DNA of 64,000 nucleotides from Pseudomonadota bacterium (GTDB lineage: Bacteria; Pseudomonadota; Gammaproteobacteria; Burkholderiales; Burkholderiaceae_E), in assembly GCA_023389055.1 (NCBI GenBank), contig JAEWFA010000062.1, forward strand, positions 1 through 64,000. The letters are read 5' to 3'. Positions 50,369-58,807 of the stretch are shown here, piece by piece. The first letter of the stretch is position 1; each line of letters begins with the position of its first letter. Both the position numbers and the translations under genes were made by a program. Under the pieces are notes generated by a model. The model did no database searches, had not been told where the DNA came from, and saw only the letters and a program-made list of their open reading frames with translations.

Positions 50369-50840
50369 GTGGACATCCCGCGTATCTTCAACATCACCGA
50401 AAGCGCTCACCGCATCCACAACCCGATCACGCCCGACAAGCTCGCCACGCTCGGCGCGGCGCTGCGTCTGCGATCGGGGGCGCGAGTGCTCGATCTCGGC
50501 AGCGGCTCAGGCGAGATGCTGTGCACCTGGCACGCGATCACGGCGTCACAGGCACCGGTATCGCTGCCGGCCATGTCGCCGAAGAGAAGGCCGATGTGGC
50601 GGCCTGTCTCGGCGCGAGCTGGGATCGGCGGCGGCGGGATCGGCACCATCGAGCTTCTGGCGCGCAGCCTGCTGGGACCGCTACGAGGCGGCCAAGTGGC
50701 TCACCATGCGCCTGTGGCTGCAGAGCAATCGGGACGACGAACTCGCGCAGCAGGTTCGAGCCATGCCGCAACCCGTGCGCTACGCGGCTTACACGCGCGA
50801 GTACCTGGGCCGGGGCGTGTTCGCGCTGATGGCGCGGTGA
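50369..50840 (+). pseudogene. Decayed SAM-dependent methyltransferase gene
   Basis: The remains of a methyltransferase can be read across frames. GTG 50369 (after GGGGGAA) opens DIPRIFNITESAHRIHNPITPDKLATLG and reaches LDLGSGSGEMLCTW. A one-base loss near 50530 shifts the frame to RDHGVTGTGI, then a deletion joins HVAEEKADVAACLGASW. A one-base gain returns to IGTIELLARSL, and a further deletion joins WDRYEAAKWLTMRLWLQ with AAYTREYLGRGVFALMAR up to the TGA at 50840. At least two frameshifts and two internal deletions mean it cannot encode a working enzyme. Confidence 0.82.
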
Positions 50841-50898
50841 GGTGTACGAGATTTTACATAATGCACATTATGCGCAAGCTACGCATTCGCCCCGCACC

Positions 50899-51345
50899 TC
50901 AGGGCGCGCCCGATTCCCGCGCGCCCCGACTCGCTTCCAGCACGTCGAGCAACTCGCTCAGCGCCCCGAACTCGATCGGCTTGACCAGATGCGCATCGAA
51001 GCCGGCCTGCACCGCGCGTTGGCGATCTTCGGCCTGTCCCCATCCCGTTTGCGCAATGACGATCGCATCGCGCCCCCAGCCTCGCGCGCGCAGCGCGCGG
51101 CACGTTTCATAACCGTTCATCTGCGGCATGCCGATATCGAGCAGTACGATCTCCGGCTGGAAGCGTTCGCCGATCTCGAGCGCATCGAGCCCGTTGTGCG
51201 CCGTGCGCACGTCGTCCCCGTGAAGGCGCATCAGCAGCGCGAGCGACTCGGCGTTGTCGGCGTTGTCGTCGACGACGAGAGCACGACGGCACACCCGGGG
51301 TGTCGCAGCGCAGCCGCTCGGTCTTCGTGGGGAGAGTTCGTGCAC
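50899..51345 (-). CDS. Single-domain response regulator (receiver)
   Basis: This 148-residue receiver has an acidic pair in LVVDDNADN, the phospho-acceptor Asp in IVLLDIGMPQMNGYE, an AQTGWGQ switch residue and the Lys in HLVKPIEF. It has no output domain. The sequence resembles the receiver of the hybrid kinase at 26-28 kb (the DIGMP.MNGYE and TGWGQ segments match). The start is GTG 51345, and a Pro/Arg-rich leader precedes the domain. It lies beside the dead methyltransferase gene with no kinase nearby. Confidence 0.8.
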   Translation of the reverse strand: MHELSPRRPSGCAATPRVCRRALVVDDNADNAESLALLMRLHGDDVRTAHNGLDALEIGERFQPEIVLLDIGMPQMNGYETCRALRARGWGRDAIVIAQTGWGQAEDRQRAVQAGFDAHLVKPIEFGALSELLDVLEASRGARESGAP

Positions 51346-51480
51346 TTTTCAGCGGACCGTTCGAAGCGCAGCGATTGTAGCGGCGCGGCGCGCTCGCAAC
51401 GACGATATTCCCTTCCCAGCTGCGCGCCTTGAAATCGATGTTGCTACAGTTCGCGGTTTCGAAACCGGCGATGACCCGGC

Positions 51481-52368
51481 ATGAGCGACGCGAGCAGACG
51501 AATCGGAATGATCGGCGTGGGCCTGATGGGAAACGGCATCGCTCGAAACCTGCTGCGCCGCGGGCACGACGTCGTCTTTCTCGATCATCCGGGAAACCAG
51601 CCGGTGCACGAGTTGCTCGCCGCCGGCGCTCGAGCGAGCGCCAGCGCCGCAGCGTTGGCCGCCGGCTGCGAAGTGCTGATCCTGTGCGTCACCGGCACGC
51701 CGGAAGTCGAGGACGCGCTCTTTCGCGAAGGCGGCGCACTGGAGGGCCTGCACGAAGGCAGCGTCGTGATCGATTGCTCGACGGCCATTCCCTCCTCCAC
51801 CGTGCGCATCGCTGCCGCCATCGAGCGCGCGGGGGGCCGTTTCCTGGACGCCCCGATGACGCGCACGCCGAAGGAGGCGAGCGAAGGTCGCCTGAACGTG
51901 CTCGTCGGCGGCGACGCCGCGTTGCTCGAAGAGTGTCGTCCGGTGCTCGCCTGCTTCGCGGAAAACATCGTGCACGCCGGCCCGATCGGCGCAGGGCATC
52001 GCTTGAAGCTGCTTCACAACTACGTTTCGCTGGGCTTCGGCGTCGTTCTCGCCGAGGCGGCGGCATGCGCGCGGCGAGCCGAAGTCGACGATGGCGTCTT
52101 CCTCGAAGTGCTTGGACAAGGCGGAGGCCGCAGCGTCGTGCTCGATCGTCTGCGGCCCTACCTCGAATCGGGAGACGACGCCTCGTTTCGCTTCACCATC
52201 GCCAACGCCGCCAAGGACATGGACTACTACGCGACGATGGCGCAGGAGATCGGGGCGGCGCGCGAGGCCGCCACGGCGGTGCGCGACGTCTACGTGCGCG
52301 CCGCTTCGGCCGGCCACGCGAATTCGACGGTCCCGCAGCTGATCGACCTGCTCGCGCAGCGAGGCTGA
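51481..52368 (+). CDS. 3-hydroxyisobutyrate dehydrogenase-family oxidoreductase
   Basis: This 295-residue beta-hydroxyacid dehydrogenase has the cofactor loop GMIGVGLMGNGIARNLL, CVTGTPEVEDALF, and the catalytic Lys in GHRLKLLHNY. The substrate-binding loop reads DAPMTRTPKEASEGRLN where classical members have DAPVSGG and G-A-x-x-G. The substrate is therefore probably not 3-hydroxyisobutyrate but another 2- or 3-hydroxy acid. It stands alone. Confidence 0.85.
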   Translation: MSDASRRIGMIGVGLMGNGIARNLLRRGHDVVFLDHPGNQPVHELLAAGARASASAAALAAGCEVLILCVTGTPEVEDALFREGGALEGLHEGSVVIDCSTAIPSSTVRIAAAIERAGGRFLDAPMTRTPKEASEGRLNVLVGGDAALLEECRPVLACFAENIVHAGPIGAGHRLKLLHNYVSLGFGVVLAEAAACARRAEVDDGVFLEVLGQGGGRSVVLDRLRPYLESGDDASFRFTIANAAKDMDYYATMAQEIGAAREAATAVRDVYVRAASAGHANSTVPQLIDLLAQRG

Positions 52369-52382
52369 CCGCGTCGTCGGGC

Positions 52383-52817
52383 CTATCGGCGCACCGGCAC
52401 GGCCTGCGGCACCGTGGCGCGCCGCTCGTCGATGCTGATGCGGCCGGCGCCGAAGGCAACGACGAACAGCAGCCCGCCGAAGATCGCGATGTTCTTGTCG
52501 AAGTTGATCTTCTGCATCGCCTGCTGCTCGGCCGGCATCGTCCAGTAGTTGTGGAAGCTGAACGCGGCGACGATCGTGAACAGCGCCAGTAACGCCGCCG
52601 CCCAGCGCGCCTTGTAGCCGACGAGCAGCGCGAGCCCGGCGATCAGTTCGATCGCGATGGCAATCACGACCGTGGCCGGCGGAAACGGCAATCCGGCGGA
52701 CGCCGCGTAGCCGACAGTTCCGGAAAAGCCGGCGATCTTGCCCCATCCGGCCGGCACGAACAGCCACGCCAGGCAGACGCGTCCGATCAGCGGAAGGTAT
52801 CTCTGCACTGCATCCAT
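52383..52817 (-). CDS. DoxX family membrane protein
   Basis: This 144-residue protein has four predicted helices and the DoxX pattern YLPLIGRVCLAWLFVPAGWGKIAGFSGT, AIAIELIAGLALLVG and NIAIFGGLLFVVA. DoxX proteins are membrane redox or assembly factors of unclear function. GAGGAG lies before the ATG at 52817. It is convergent with the dehydrogenase gene and divergent from the ZIP transporter gene. Confidence 0.88.
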   Translation of the reverse strand: MDAVQRYLPLIGRVCLAWLFVPAGWGKIAGFSGTVGYAASAGLPFPPATVVIAIAIELIAGLALLVGYKARWAAALLALFTIVAAFSFHNYWTMPAEQQAMQKINFDKNIAIFGGLLFVVAFGAGRISIDERRATVPQAVPVRR

Positions 52818-52951
52818 GCGATCGCTCCTCGTGAGTAGTCTGCCCGGGACATTGCCGGCGCGCCTATCGTAATCGACTCCACGGCTTCCTGTTACGCTTC
52901 GCCGCTGCCGATGACGGGCGCAGCGCCAGCGCCCGCCACCCACCCTGCCCG

Positions 52952-53755
52952 ATGGATCCGTCCGCCTTCTTCGAACAGTCCTCGCCGCTGCTCGTGTCCT
53001 TCGTCGCGAGCCTGATCGGCGGAGCGCTGGCTACGACGCTGGGCGCAATTCCCGTCCTGTGGATGGGTCGGTTGTCGCCGCGAAGCAGCAACGCGATGCT
53101 GTCGTTCGCCGCCGGCGTGATGCTTGCCGCCACGGTTTTCTCGCTGCTGCTGCCCGGCTTCGTGATGGCCGAGTCGATGTTCGAGCACCGCGCCACGGCG
53201 GCGTTGGCGGTGGTCGCCGCCCTGCTCTTCGGCGGCTTTTCGATGGGGCTCGTCAACCGGGTCCTGCCGCACGAGCACTTCCTGAAGGGACCCGAAGGCC
53301 CGAGCGGCGAGCGCATTGCGCGCGTGTGGCTGTTCGTGCTGGCGATCACCGTTCACAACTTCCCCGAGGGGCTGTCGATCGGCGTGGGTTCGGCGAGCGG
53401 GGACGCGCGAATCGGCCTGGGCGTGACGGTCGGCATCGGACTGCAGAACCTGCCCGAGGGCCTGGCGGTGGCGATGGCATTGGCCGCGCTGGGCTACTCG
53501 CGCCTCTATGCGCTGCGGATCGCAGCGTTGACGGGCCTGGTCGAGCTGGCCGGCGGCATGTTCGGCGCAGCGCTGCTCGTGCTCTCCACCGCGATCCTGC
53601 CGCTGGCATTGGCCTTCGCGGCCGGCACGATGCTGTTCGTGATCAGCGACGAGGTGATTCCGGAAACACATCGGGGCGGCTTCGGCGAGACGGCGACGGC
53701 CTCGCTGTTCTTCGGCTTCGGGCTGATGTTCGTCCTCGACGTCGCGCTTCGCTGA
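52952..53755 (+). CDS. ZIP family divalent metal transporter (GufA-like)
   Basis: This 267-residue, eight-helix transporter carries the metal-binding helix IV motif HNFPEGLSIG and the helix V motif LQNLPEGLAVA. Gln rather than His in the second motif is typical of the GufA branch of ZIP proteins. A loop with LPHEHFLKGPEGP lies between helices III and IV. It is predicted to import zinc or another divalent metal into the cytoplasm. Confidence 0.9.
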   Translation: MDPSAFFEQSSPLLVSFVASLIGGALATTLGAIPVLWMGRLSPRSSNAMLSFAAGVMLAATVFSLLLPGFVMAESMFEHRATAALAVVAALLFGGFSMGLVNRVLPHEHFLKGPEGPSGERIARVWLFVLAITVHNFPEGLSIGVGSASGDARIGLGVTVGIGLQNLPEGLAVAMALAALGYSRLYALRIAALTGLVELAGGMFGAALLVLSTAILPLALAFAAGTMLFVISDEVIPETHRGGFGETATASLFFGFGLMFVLDVALR

Positions 53756-53776
53756 TCGAAGCGCCGCCGCGGGCTT

Positions 53777-54604
53777 CTACTCGCGCGAACCGGGCAGGCG
53801 CGGCGCTTCGAGCCTTTGCCTTCGCTGGCGTTCCGCGGCCATCGACTCGGCGCTGCGCGGTCGTTCGAGCGTGCCGTAGCGGCGCGCGAACTCGGCGGCG
53901 CGTTCTCGGACCCACCGCGCGTCGTCCGCCTTGCCGTTGCCGGCAAGGTAGTCAGCCGCGTCGCGCCCCGCGTCGTTGCGAGGCGTCGGATCGGCGCCGG
54001 CTTCGACGAGCAGCCTTACGGAATCGACATGGTCGTGCCGTGCGGCCATCATCAGTGGCGTGGTGTGATTCGGTGATTGCGCGTCGATATAAGCGTTCTG
54101 ATCCAGCAGGTAACGCAATAGATCTTCATTGCCGCTGGTCGCCGCGTAATGCAGCGGGGTCCACCCCGGGCGGTTCACTTCGGCGCCCTTCTCGACGAGA
54201 AGTCGAACGACGTCCAGGTTGCCGTGCAGCGCGGCGAGCATCGCAGCCGTCTCGCCGCGCGCGTTCGGTGCGTCGATGCGGGTGCCGGCGATTGCGGCGA
54301 GCTCGCGCACGACGCTCCACGCGCGCTCGCGCGCCGCGACGACGATCGCGGGGCCGAACTGCGGATGCACGGCATTCGTATCGACGCCGCGCAGCAGCAG
54401 CGTCTGCACGCGCGCTGCGTCGTCTCGGGCGACCGCTTCCCAGAATTCGTCGCTGGCCGCTGGCGCCTTCGCGCCGGCACCGGCGGCTGGTGTCGGGCGC
54501 GCTGCGGACGGCTGCGCACCGACATCGCTCGCGGCCAGGCCGGCGGCGAGGCAGAGCGCGGCACTCGCCAACGCGGCGGTCGTCGCGCGTTCAATCCTGC
54601 GCAT
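53777..54604 (-). CDS. Exported ankyrin-repeat protein
   Basis: This 275-residue protein has a signal peptide (TTAALASAALCLAAGLAASDVGA). At least four ankyrin repeats span about residues 50-220 (GETAAMLAALHGNLDVVRLLVEKGAEVN, GWTPLHYAATSGNEDLLRYLLDQN and TPLMMAARHDHVDSVRLLVEAGADP in pieces). A basic C-terminal helix (RERAAEFARRYG) follows. Its start overlaps the tatD stop by 14 bases. A periplasmic protein-binding role is likely. It is conserved next to tatD in this gene block. Confidence 0.85.
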   Translation of the reverse strand: MRRIERATTAALASAALCLAAGLAASDVGAQPSAARPTPAAGAGAKAPAASDEFWEAVARDDAARVQTLLLRGVDTNAVHPQFGPAIVVAARERAWSVVRELAAIAGTRIDAPNARGETAAMLAALHGNLDVVRLLVEKGAEVNRPGWTPLHYAATSGNEDLLRYLLDQNAYIDAQSPNHTTPLMMAARHDHVDSVRLLVEAGADPTPRNDAGRDAADYLAGNGKADDARWVRERAAEFARRYGTLERPRSAESMAAERQRRQRLEAPRLPGSRE

Positions 54605-55379
54605 CGACTGCAGGCCTCGCATCGCGAAACAGGCGGAAGAAGTTGGCGGTGGTGAGCGCGGCGATCTCGTCGAGCGTTTGTCCGCGCAACTGCGCCAGGC
54701 ATTGCGCCACGTGCAGCACCCAGGCCGGTTCGTTCGTCTTGCCACGCTTCGGTACCGGCGCCAGATAGGGAGAATCGGTCTCCACCAATAACCGGTCTTC
54801 GGGCACGCGAGCGGCGACCTCGCGCAGCGACGCGGCGTTGCGAAAGGTGAGGATTCCCGAGAACGACACGTAGAACCCGAGGTCGAGTCCGGCGCGCGCC
54901 GTCTCCCAGTCTTCGGTGAAGCAGTGCAGGACACCGCCCGCTTCGTCGGCGCGCTCCTCGCGCAGCAGGCGGATCGTGTCGGCCGAGGCGGCACGCGTAT
55001 GGACGATGAGCGGCTTGCCGCTTTCCCGGGCGGCGCGGATGTGTACCCGAAAGCGCTCGCGCTGCCATTCGGTATCGCCTTGCGTACGGTAGTAGTCCAG
55101 TCCCGTTTCGCCGATCGCGACGACTTTGGGGTCCGCGGCGAGGCGCACCAGCATCGGCACGTCGGGCTCCAGCGCATCGGGCGAATCGGGGTGCACGCCG
55201 ACCGACGCGCTCAACCTGGCATCGCGCCGCGCAATCTGCAGCACCGGATCGAAGCGGTCGAGTGCCACGCACACGCAAAGTGCATGGCCGACCCCATTGG
55301 CCTGCATGGACGCCAGCAGTTCGTCCAGGCGTGGGCCGAGTTCCGGGAAATCGAGGTGGCAGTGCGAATCGACGAGCAT
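54591..55379 (-). CDS. TatD family metal-dependent hydrolase (deoxyribonuclease)
   Basis: This TatD-fold protein, 262 residues from ATG 55379 (267 if it begins at 55394), has the metal site VDSHCHLDF, the Glu in AIGETGLDYYR, His in IVHTRAA and HCFTED, and the Asp in LVETDSPYLAP. These are the full set of TIM-barrel metal ligands. TatD enzymes remove DNA ends or D-amino acids. The position in the pilZ-holB-tmk block and the ATG at 55379, which gives MLVDSHCH, support the shorter form. Confidence 0.92.
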   Translation of the reverse strand: MLVDSHCHLDFPELGPRLDELLASMQANGVGHALCVCVALDRFDPVLQIARRDARLSASVGVHPDSPDALEPDVPMLVRLAADPKVVAIGETGLDYYRTQGDTEWQRERFRVHIRAARESGKPLIVHTRAASADTIRLLREERADEAGGVLHCFTEDWETARAGLDLGFYVSFSGILTFRNAASLREVAARVPEDRLLVETDSPYLAPVPKRGKTNEPAWVLHVAQCLAQLRGQTLDEIAALTTANFFRLFRDARPAVDAQD

Positions 55380-55471
55380 CGGGTGTGCGCGCAAGGCGCG
55401 CGAAACGCGTGCCGAACGTCAAGGCGGCGCGAATCGCGCGCGCCGCCTGCATTGTATCGGCCGCGCGCCCC

Positions 55472-56083
55472 TCAGATCGTATGCGTCGGGCGGTTCGCCT
55501 TCAGCGTTCCGCCGAGCAGCTCCTCGATCCGACTGCGTGCGCGGGTGCCGGCCTCGTCCCTGGCGAACTGCACGCCGAGCCCCTGCTGTCGCTGAGGCGT
55601 GCCGCCCGGGGTGATCCAGACGACCTTGCCGGTGACCGAGAGCTTGTTCGGGTCGTCCATCAGCGAAAGCAGCAGGTACAACTCGTCGCCGAGGCGCACT
55701 GCTCGCGTCGTCGGCACGAACAGACCGCCGCCGTCGAGGAACGGCATGTAGGCGGCGTACAGGGCAGCCTTTTCGCGGATCGCCAGCTGTACTACGCCCG
55801 GTCGCGCGCCCGTGCGCGAGCCGAAGGCGGCGTCGCTGCCGAGAGCGGGGCCTGGGCCGGTGAGCGGAGCCGGCGACGTGAGCGGACCCGGCGAGGTGAA
55901 CGGGCCGGGCGACGTGACCGGCGCGAGCCGTACGCCCGTATCGAGCGCGTCGAGCAGCAGCGCCCCTGTGTCGGGAGCGGCGACGCCCGCGCTGCCGGCG
56001 AGGATCGGACCCGACGCATCGAGCACGGCGGTCGCGTCGGCATGCAACGAGCCCCGGATCGTCCTTCCGTCGGCTTCGGACAT
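55472..56083 (-). CDS. pilZ: PilZ-domain type IV pilus protein with repetitive N-terminal extension
   Basis: Residues about 95-203 match PilZ of type IV pili: VVQLAIREKAALYAAYMPFL, GGGLFVPTTRAV, LLLSLMDDPNKL, GKVVWITPGG and GVQFARDE, ending NRPTHTI. PilZ normally has about 118 residues, but this reading frame has some 90 extra N-terminal residues, including a Thr-Ser-Pro-Gly-Pro repeat at 56-79. PilZ of this class binds PilB/FimX rather than c-di-GMP in several species. Whether the extension is translated is uncertain, because no internal ATG is present just before the core. Confidence 0.8.
   Translation of the reverse strand: MSEADGRTIRGSLHADATAVLDASGPILAGSAGVAAPDTGALLLDALDTGVRLAPVTSPGPFTSPGPLTSPAPLTGPGPALGSDAAFGSRTGARPGVVQLAIREKAALYAAYMPFLDGGGLFVPTTRAVRLGDELYLLLSLMDDPNKLSVTGKVVWITPGGTPQRQQGLGVQFARDEAGTRARSRIEELLGGTLKANRPTHTI
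55844..55918 (-). repeat. Tandem repeat coding for T-S-P-G-P-(F/L)
   Basis: About four imperfect 18-base units, each including G-G-G/A-C-C-G-G/T-G-C-G-A-like motifs, encode VTSPGPF, TSPGPL, TSPAPL and TGPGP. The unit is seen within the N-terminal extension of the PilZ gene. Such runs can change length by slippage, which would alter the linker without breaking the frame. Confidence 0.6.
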
Positions 56084-56108
56084 TCGTCTCCCCCTTCGTC
56101 GCCGTTGG

Positions 56109-57125
56109 CTACCCCGCCCACGCCGCCCGGACGCGAATCAGCGCGTCCTCGATCATCAGCCGCGGGTTGAGCGGGTGATCGACGGCTCGCGCCAGCGTTG
56201 CGATCCCGGACGCGAGCCCGTCCAGCGCCTGCAGCGACGTCGCCTGCGCCAGCGCGCGCAAACGTACCGCTCGCCCGGGAAAGAATCGCGGCTGGGCACC
56301 GACCGCGCATCGCTGCAGGTCGGCGATCCACGTCTGCAGCGTTCCGACCCAGAGCGACGGCTCGATGCCGGCCAGCGCGTCAGCGGCTCGCACGACCGAA
56401 GTTTCGGGAAGCGACGCGAAGGTCTCCACGACAAGCCGATGAGTGGACGCTGTCGTGGGATCGGCGAATCGGCGGGCGCTGAGCGGTGCCCCGCCGGCGG
56501 CGGCGAGCCACCCCAGGGCCATCGTTCGTTCGGCCCCGGTCTCGGCGACGAGCCACGCGGCAGCGACTTCCAGCGCCGGAAGCGGCAGCGGCACCGCGAG
56601 GCAGCGCGAGCGGATCGTCGCCGGGAGCGCGTCGGGCCGGTGCGTCACGAGCAGGAATCGGGTGCCTGCGCCCGGCTCCTCGAGCGTCTTGAGCAGCGCG
56701 TTGGCCGCAGCGAGGTTCAACGCATCGGCAGGATCGACGCGGACCACCTTGCAGCCGCCCCGATGCCCCCCCACGCCGACGAAGCGCTCGAGTGCGCGCA
56801 CCTGGTCGATCCGGATGTCGCGGGAAGCGGCGGACGCGCGGGCGGGCCGGACCGCCCCTTCGGCGCCCTCGCCCGCTTCCTCGGCCGCGGGCGTGAGCAC
56901 GCGCAGGTCGGGATGGCTGTCGTGGGCGATCCATCCGCAGGCGGCGCAACGTCCGCAGGCCGACCCGTCGGCCGCCGGCAACTCGCACAGCCACGCGCGC
57001 GCCAGTTCCGCGGCGAAATCGGACTTGCCGATTCCGGCCGGCCCGTGGAGGAGCAAGGCGTGATGGGCGCGGTGGCGTTGAGCGAGAACGGCACGCCAGC
57101 TCGGCTCGAGCCACGGGTAGATCAT
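56109..57125 (-). CDS. holB: DNA polymerase III subunit delta'
   Basis: This 338-residue clamp-loader subunit has the Walker A-like LLLHGPAGIGKSDFA, a four-Cys zinc module (LCELPAADGSACGRCAACGW), DALNLAAANALLKTLEEP and LLVTHRPDALPATIRSRC, the sensor motif of the family. Within the clamp loader, delta' opens and closes the beta clamp. An acidic and Arg-rich insertion sits near residues 82-105. Start overlaps the tmk stop (ATGA at 57122-57125). Confidence 0.93.
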   Translation of the reverse strand: MIYPWLEPSWRAVLAQRHRAHHALLLHGPAGIGKSDFAAELARAWLCELPAADGSACGRCAACGWIAHDSHPDLRVLTPAAEEAGEGAEGAVRPARASAASRDIRIDQVRALERFVGVGGHRGGCKVVRVDPADALNLAAANALLKTLEEPGAGTRFLLVTHRPDALPATIRSRCLAVPLPLPALEVAAAWLVAETGAERTMALGWLAAAGGAPLSARRFADPTTASTHRLVVETFASLPETSVVRAADALAGIEPSLWVGTLQTWIADLQRCAVGAQPRFFPGRAVRLRALAQATSLQALDGLASGIATLARAVDHPLNPRLMIEDALIRVRAAWAG

Positions 57126-57736
57126 TCTGAACAAAGCCTTGCAAGATCTTGTTCGAGTACTGCTCGAACTTCGTCGACGCTCCCGCTGCCGTCGATCCGG
57201 ACGACGCGCGCGCGGTCGGCCGCGGCGCGCAGCCGGTAACCGTCGCGCACACGGGTGAAGAAAGCGATGTCTTCGCGCTCGAAGCGGTCGGCTGCGCGCG
57301 AGCCCGCGCGACGCCGGGCGGCGACCTCGGGTTCGACGTCGAACCAGTAGGTGCGTGCCGGCTGCAGCGTGCCGTGGACCCACGCTTCGAGCCAGGCGAT
57401 CCGCTCGGCCGGTGCGCCGCGCCCTGCGCCCTGGTAGGCCCAGGTGGAATCGGTGAAGCGATCGCAGACGACCCACTGTCCCTGCTCGAGCGCCGGGAGG
57501 ATTCGCCGCTCGAGATGATCGCGCCGCGCGGCAAACACCAGCATCAGCTCGGTATCGAGCGACATCGAGCGGTGCAGCAGCAATTCGCGCAGCGCCTCGG
57601 CGAGCTCCGTGCCGCCGGGCTCGCGCGTGGCGAGGACGTCGTGCCCGTGCGCTCGCAGCCATTCGATCGACTGCGCGACGTGCGTGCTCTTGCCTGCGCC
57701 GTCGATGCCTTCGAAGGTGACGAAGCGGCCTTTCAC
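57122..57736 (-). CDS. tmk: Thymidylate kinase
   Basis: This 204-residue dTMP kinase has the P-loop FVTFEGIDGAGKSTH, the dTMP-site DRFTDSTWAYQGAGRG with its Arg, and an ATP-lid region around RRRAGSRAADRFE. It makes dTDP for DNA synthesis. The start is GTG 57736 (GTGA overlap with the mltG stop), giving V-K-G-R-F-V-T-F-E-G, and no ATG lies in a better position. It is followed by holB with a 4-base overlap. Confidence 0.94.
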   Translation of the reverse strand: MKGRFVTFEGIDGAGKSTHVAQSIEWLRAHGHDVLATREPGGTELAEALRELLLHRSMSLDTELMLVFAARRDHLERRILPALEQGQWVVCDRFTDSTWAYQGAGRGAPAERIAWLEAWVHGTLQPARTYWFDVEPEVAARRRAGSRAADRFEREDIAFFTRVRDGYRLRAAADRARVVRIDGSGSVDEVRAVLEQDLARLCSE

Positions 57737-58740
57737 CGGCCGCCTCTCTGATAGCGGGACACGGCACGATTGTGACTCGCCAGATCCGACGAGAACTCGC
57801 TGGTACCGTCGCCGCGCGAGACGAAATACAGCGCGCCGATCTGCGCCGGTCGCAGCGCTGCCTCGATCGAAGCCCGGCTCGTCAACGCGATCGGCGTCGG
57901 CGGCAGCCCGGCCCGCGTGTAGGTGTTGTAAGCGGTGTCGGCCTGCAGGTCGCGCTTGCGCAGGTTGCCGTCGAATCGCTCGCCCAGGCCGTAGATCGTC
58001 GTCGGATCGCTTTGCAGCAGCATCCCGCGCCGCAGCCGGTTGACGAAGACCGCCGCCACCTTGTCGCGCTCGTCGGCCAGGCCCGTCTCCTTCTCGACGA
58101 TGGACGCGAGCACCAACGCTTCGTAGGGGCTGCGATACGGCAGGTCGGCGGCGCGCTGCTCCCACGCCGCGTTCAAGGCGCGCTGCAGCGCCTGGTACGC
58201 ACGCCGGTAGACCTCGAGATCGCTCGCGCCCGGCGTGAAGCGATAGGTGTCGGGAAAGAACATCCCCTCGGGCCGCGTCTCGGTTGCGCCGATGCGGCGC
58301 ATCAGCTGCGCGTCATCGAGCCCGCGCGTGTCATGCGCGAGTTCTGCGTTCGTGTCGATCGCCTCGCGCATCTGGCGAAACGTCGAACCTTCGACGAAAC
58401 GGATCGACATCAGCAGCACGTCGCCGCGCACGAACTTGTCGAGCAGCGCGTCGATCGTGATCGGCGCCTGCAGCTCGTAGACGCCGGCCTTGAGCTTGCC
58501 GTCGTGGCCGCGCAGCTTGTACCACAGCCACAATTCGGTGGGACCGACCTCGACTCCCTGGGCACGCAACGCCTGTGCGACGCCGCGCACGTTCGCACCG
58601 GCCGGCAGCGTGAAGCGGACCGGCGACGCGCTGAACGCGACCGGCTCGACGCGGAAGCGATGCCATCCCCAGGCGAGCGCTGCGGCGACGGCAATCAGCA
58701 ACGAGAACAGGACGAGCCCTGCGGTACGGCCCTTCGACAC
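57733..58740 (-). CDS. mltG: Endolytic murein transglycosylase MltG
   Basis: This protein, about 335 residues from GTG 58740, has one N-terminal helix (TAGLVLFSLLIAVAAALAWGW), a LysM-like region and the catalytic YceG domain with IVEKETGLADERDKVAAVF (catalytic Glu), LQSDPTTIYGLG and NTYTRAGLPPTPI. MltG cuts nascent glycan strands and sets their length. The GTG at 58740 is chosen as it leaves a normal membrane N-terminus; an ATG at 58809 would add 23 unrelated residues. Divergent from ygfZ. Confidence 0.92.
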   Translation of the reverse strand: MSKGRTAGLVLFSLLIAVAAALAWGWHRFRVEPVAFSASPVRFTLPAGANVRGVAQALRAQGVEVGPTELWLWYKLRGHDGKLKAGVYELQAPITIDALLDKFVRGDVLLMSIRFVEGSTFRQMREAIDTNAELAHDTRGLDDAQLMRRIGATETRPEGMFFPDTYRFTPGASDLEVYRRAYQALQRALNAAWEQRAADLPYRSPYEALVLASIVEKETGLADERDKVAAVFVNRLRRGMLLQSDPTTIYGLGERFDGNLRKRDLQADTAYNTYTRAGLPPTPIALTSRASIEAALRPAQIGALYFVSRGDGTSEFSSDLASHNRAVSRYQRGGR

Positions 58741-58807
58741 TTCGCTTCCGGTTCGACAACGACAGAGGGGACTCCTATGATAATCGGTCGATTCCGGCAC
58801 CCGATCC

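Noticed and set aside
50369..50840. Treating the broken methyltransferase as a sequencing error
   Set aside because: Besides single-base shifts there are internal deletions of many codons, which base-calling errors would not explain.
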